Source: Klebsiella pneumoniae (lineage in GTDB: Bacteria > Bacteroidota > Bacteroidia > Flavobacteriales > Flavobacteriaceae). From it: a stretch of 5,636 nt of DNA. Positions 5,084 to 5,636 of the stretch are shown here, piece after piece (positions within the stretch are counted from its first letter, which is position 1; the number at the start of each line of letters is the position of its first letter). The stretch spans positions 1 through 5,636 of the forward strand of contig CALPPA020000133.1 in NCBI GenBank assembly GCA_943325355.2, written 5' to 3'. A model generated the notes under the pieces. The model made no database searches. It was not told the DNA's origin and saw nothing but the letters and a program-made list of their open reading frames with translations. A program made the position numbers and the translations under genes.

Positions 5084-5374
5084 TTAATTAGGAATATCCA
5101 TCATCTGATGCAATACTCTAACAATTTCCACAATTCCATCTTCTGCTTTCTTGTAGATGATTAGATGTGAGTTTACTCTAAATTGTCTGTAACCCGACTT
5201 AATTTCTCCAATATCTTTTCCTCCTTCAAAATCTTCAACTATAAATTCTATTTCTTGATAAATTAGGCGATAATAATGATTAGCTTGATTTAACGACCAA
5301 TTTTCTAAAGTGTAAAGCCAAATTTTGTCTATATCTTCTAAAGCTTTTGCACTTATGCGATATTCATTTTTCAT
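5084..5374 (-). CDS. parE: ParE/RelE-family toxin
   Basis: This 96-residue protein belongs to the RelE/ParE toxin superfamily, in which ParE members poison DNA gyrase. Typical features are [22 protein letters not shown] (5-26), two helices to about residue 47, [16 protein letters not shown] (61-76) and the C-terminal [12 protein letters not shown] (82-93). The ATG overlaps the parD stop by four bases (ATGA), indicating translational coupling and an antitoxin-first operon. ParE is preferred over RelE because the partner is ParD-like and because of the VLHQMMD ending; the target itself is not visible in sequence. The stop lies just before element 2. Confidence 0.92.
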   Translation of the reverse strand: MKNEYRISAKALEDIDKIWLYTLENWSLNQANHYYRLIYQEIEFIVEDFEGGKDIGEIKSGYRQFRVNSHLIIYKKAEDGIVEIVRVLHQMMDIPN

Positions 5375-5613
5375 AAATGCTTTTTGTGAAGTTTGGCCAA
5401 ATGAGCTTCTGAATCAAAATTTGAAACCATTCCACTTTTCTCGCCGATTTCGATTTCGTCTCTAAACTTCTTTATTTTTTGCTCTTCTAATTCTAGCAAT
5501 CTTAAAGCTGTTCGCACAACTTCACTTGCAGAACTAAAACGTCCTGAAGAAATCTCGTCACTAATGAAACTCTCAAAATAATCTCCTAATAAAATTGATG
5601 TGTTCTTTGCCAT
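5371..5613 (-). CDS. parD: ParD-family antitoxin
   Basis: This 80-residue protein has a ribbon-helix-helix N-terminus: the strand [10 protein letters not shown] (4-13), a first helix [13 protein letters not shown] (14-26), and a second helix [16 protein letters not shown] (29-44). A charged C-terminal region (about 45-80) should wrap around the ParE toxin. The dimer should bind the operon promoter and repress it together with ParE. The ATG at 5613 is supported by the [14 protein letters not shown] start common in this family. The promoter is at or beyond the right edge: only CAAAT (5632-5636), possibly the beginning of a minus-strand -7 box, is visible. Confidence 0.94.
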   Translation of the reverse strand: MAKNTSILLGDYFESFISDEISSGRFSSASEVVRTALRLLELEEQKIKKFRDEIEIGEKSGMVSNFDSEAHLAKLHKKHL

Positions 5614-5636
5614 AATTTTTCATTTAAAACTCAAAT

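Overview
The window looks like chromosomal DNA of a member of the Bacteroidota, most likely a Flavobacterium relative. The reasons are the AT-rich composition, good matches to the Bacteroidota -7 promoter element TAnnTTTG before several genes, the absence of clear Shine-Dalgarno sequences, and a TonB protein with the N-terminal ENKNKEYGAYQLRR motif typical of that phylum. This assignment is an inference from sequence alone.

Left part (1-2842), ordinary chromosomal genes. A ModF-like tandem ABC ATPase runs leftward and leaves the window before its stop; its first ATPase half has no Walker A. It diverges from yaaA (peroxide stress protein, +). yaaA converges on a TonB-family energy transducer (-), and the two share a perfect 28-bp palindrome that probably ends transcription from both sides.

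Right part (about 2977-5636), an accessory block with every gene on the minus strand. In transcription order from the right these are parD-parE, repeat element 2, higB-higA, repeat element 1, a Fic-family AMP-transferase with its own promoter and a double palindromic operator, and a possible decayed third repeat. The gene products are toxins, antitoxins or toxin-like regulators, and at least higBA and fic have their own promoter.

The most interesting feature is the pair of related 115-130 bp repeats, one right after each toxin-antitoxin operon and in the same orientation. Each has a conserved 3' arm (24 of 30 positions identical) ending in GTT, and a 5' arm containing AACAGC[C/T]G. The left and right ends of the higBA unit are complementary to each other (GCGGCATAAC and GCAGCATAAC), whereas the two halves of element 1 are not. 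This is what an integron-type cassette array (gene plus its own attC-like site, cut at G^TT) should look like. The fic unit shows a weaker version of the same match. No integrase lies in the window, and the core sites fit the classic GTTRRRY rule only imperfectly, so the array is a hypothesis. No rRNA, tRNA, CRISPR array or transposase was seen.
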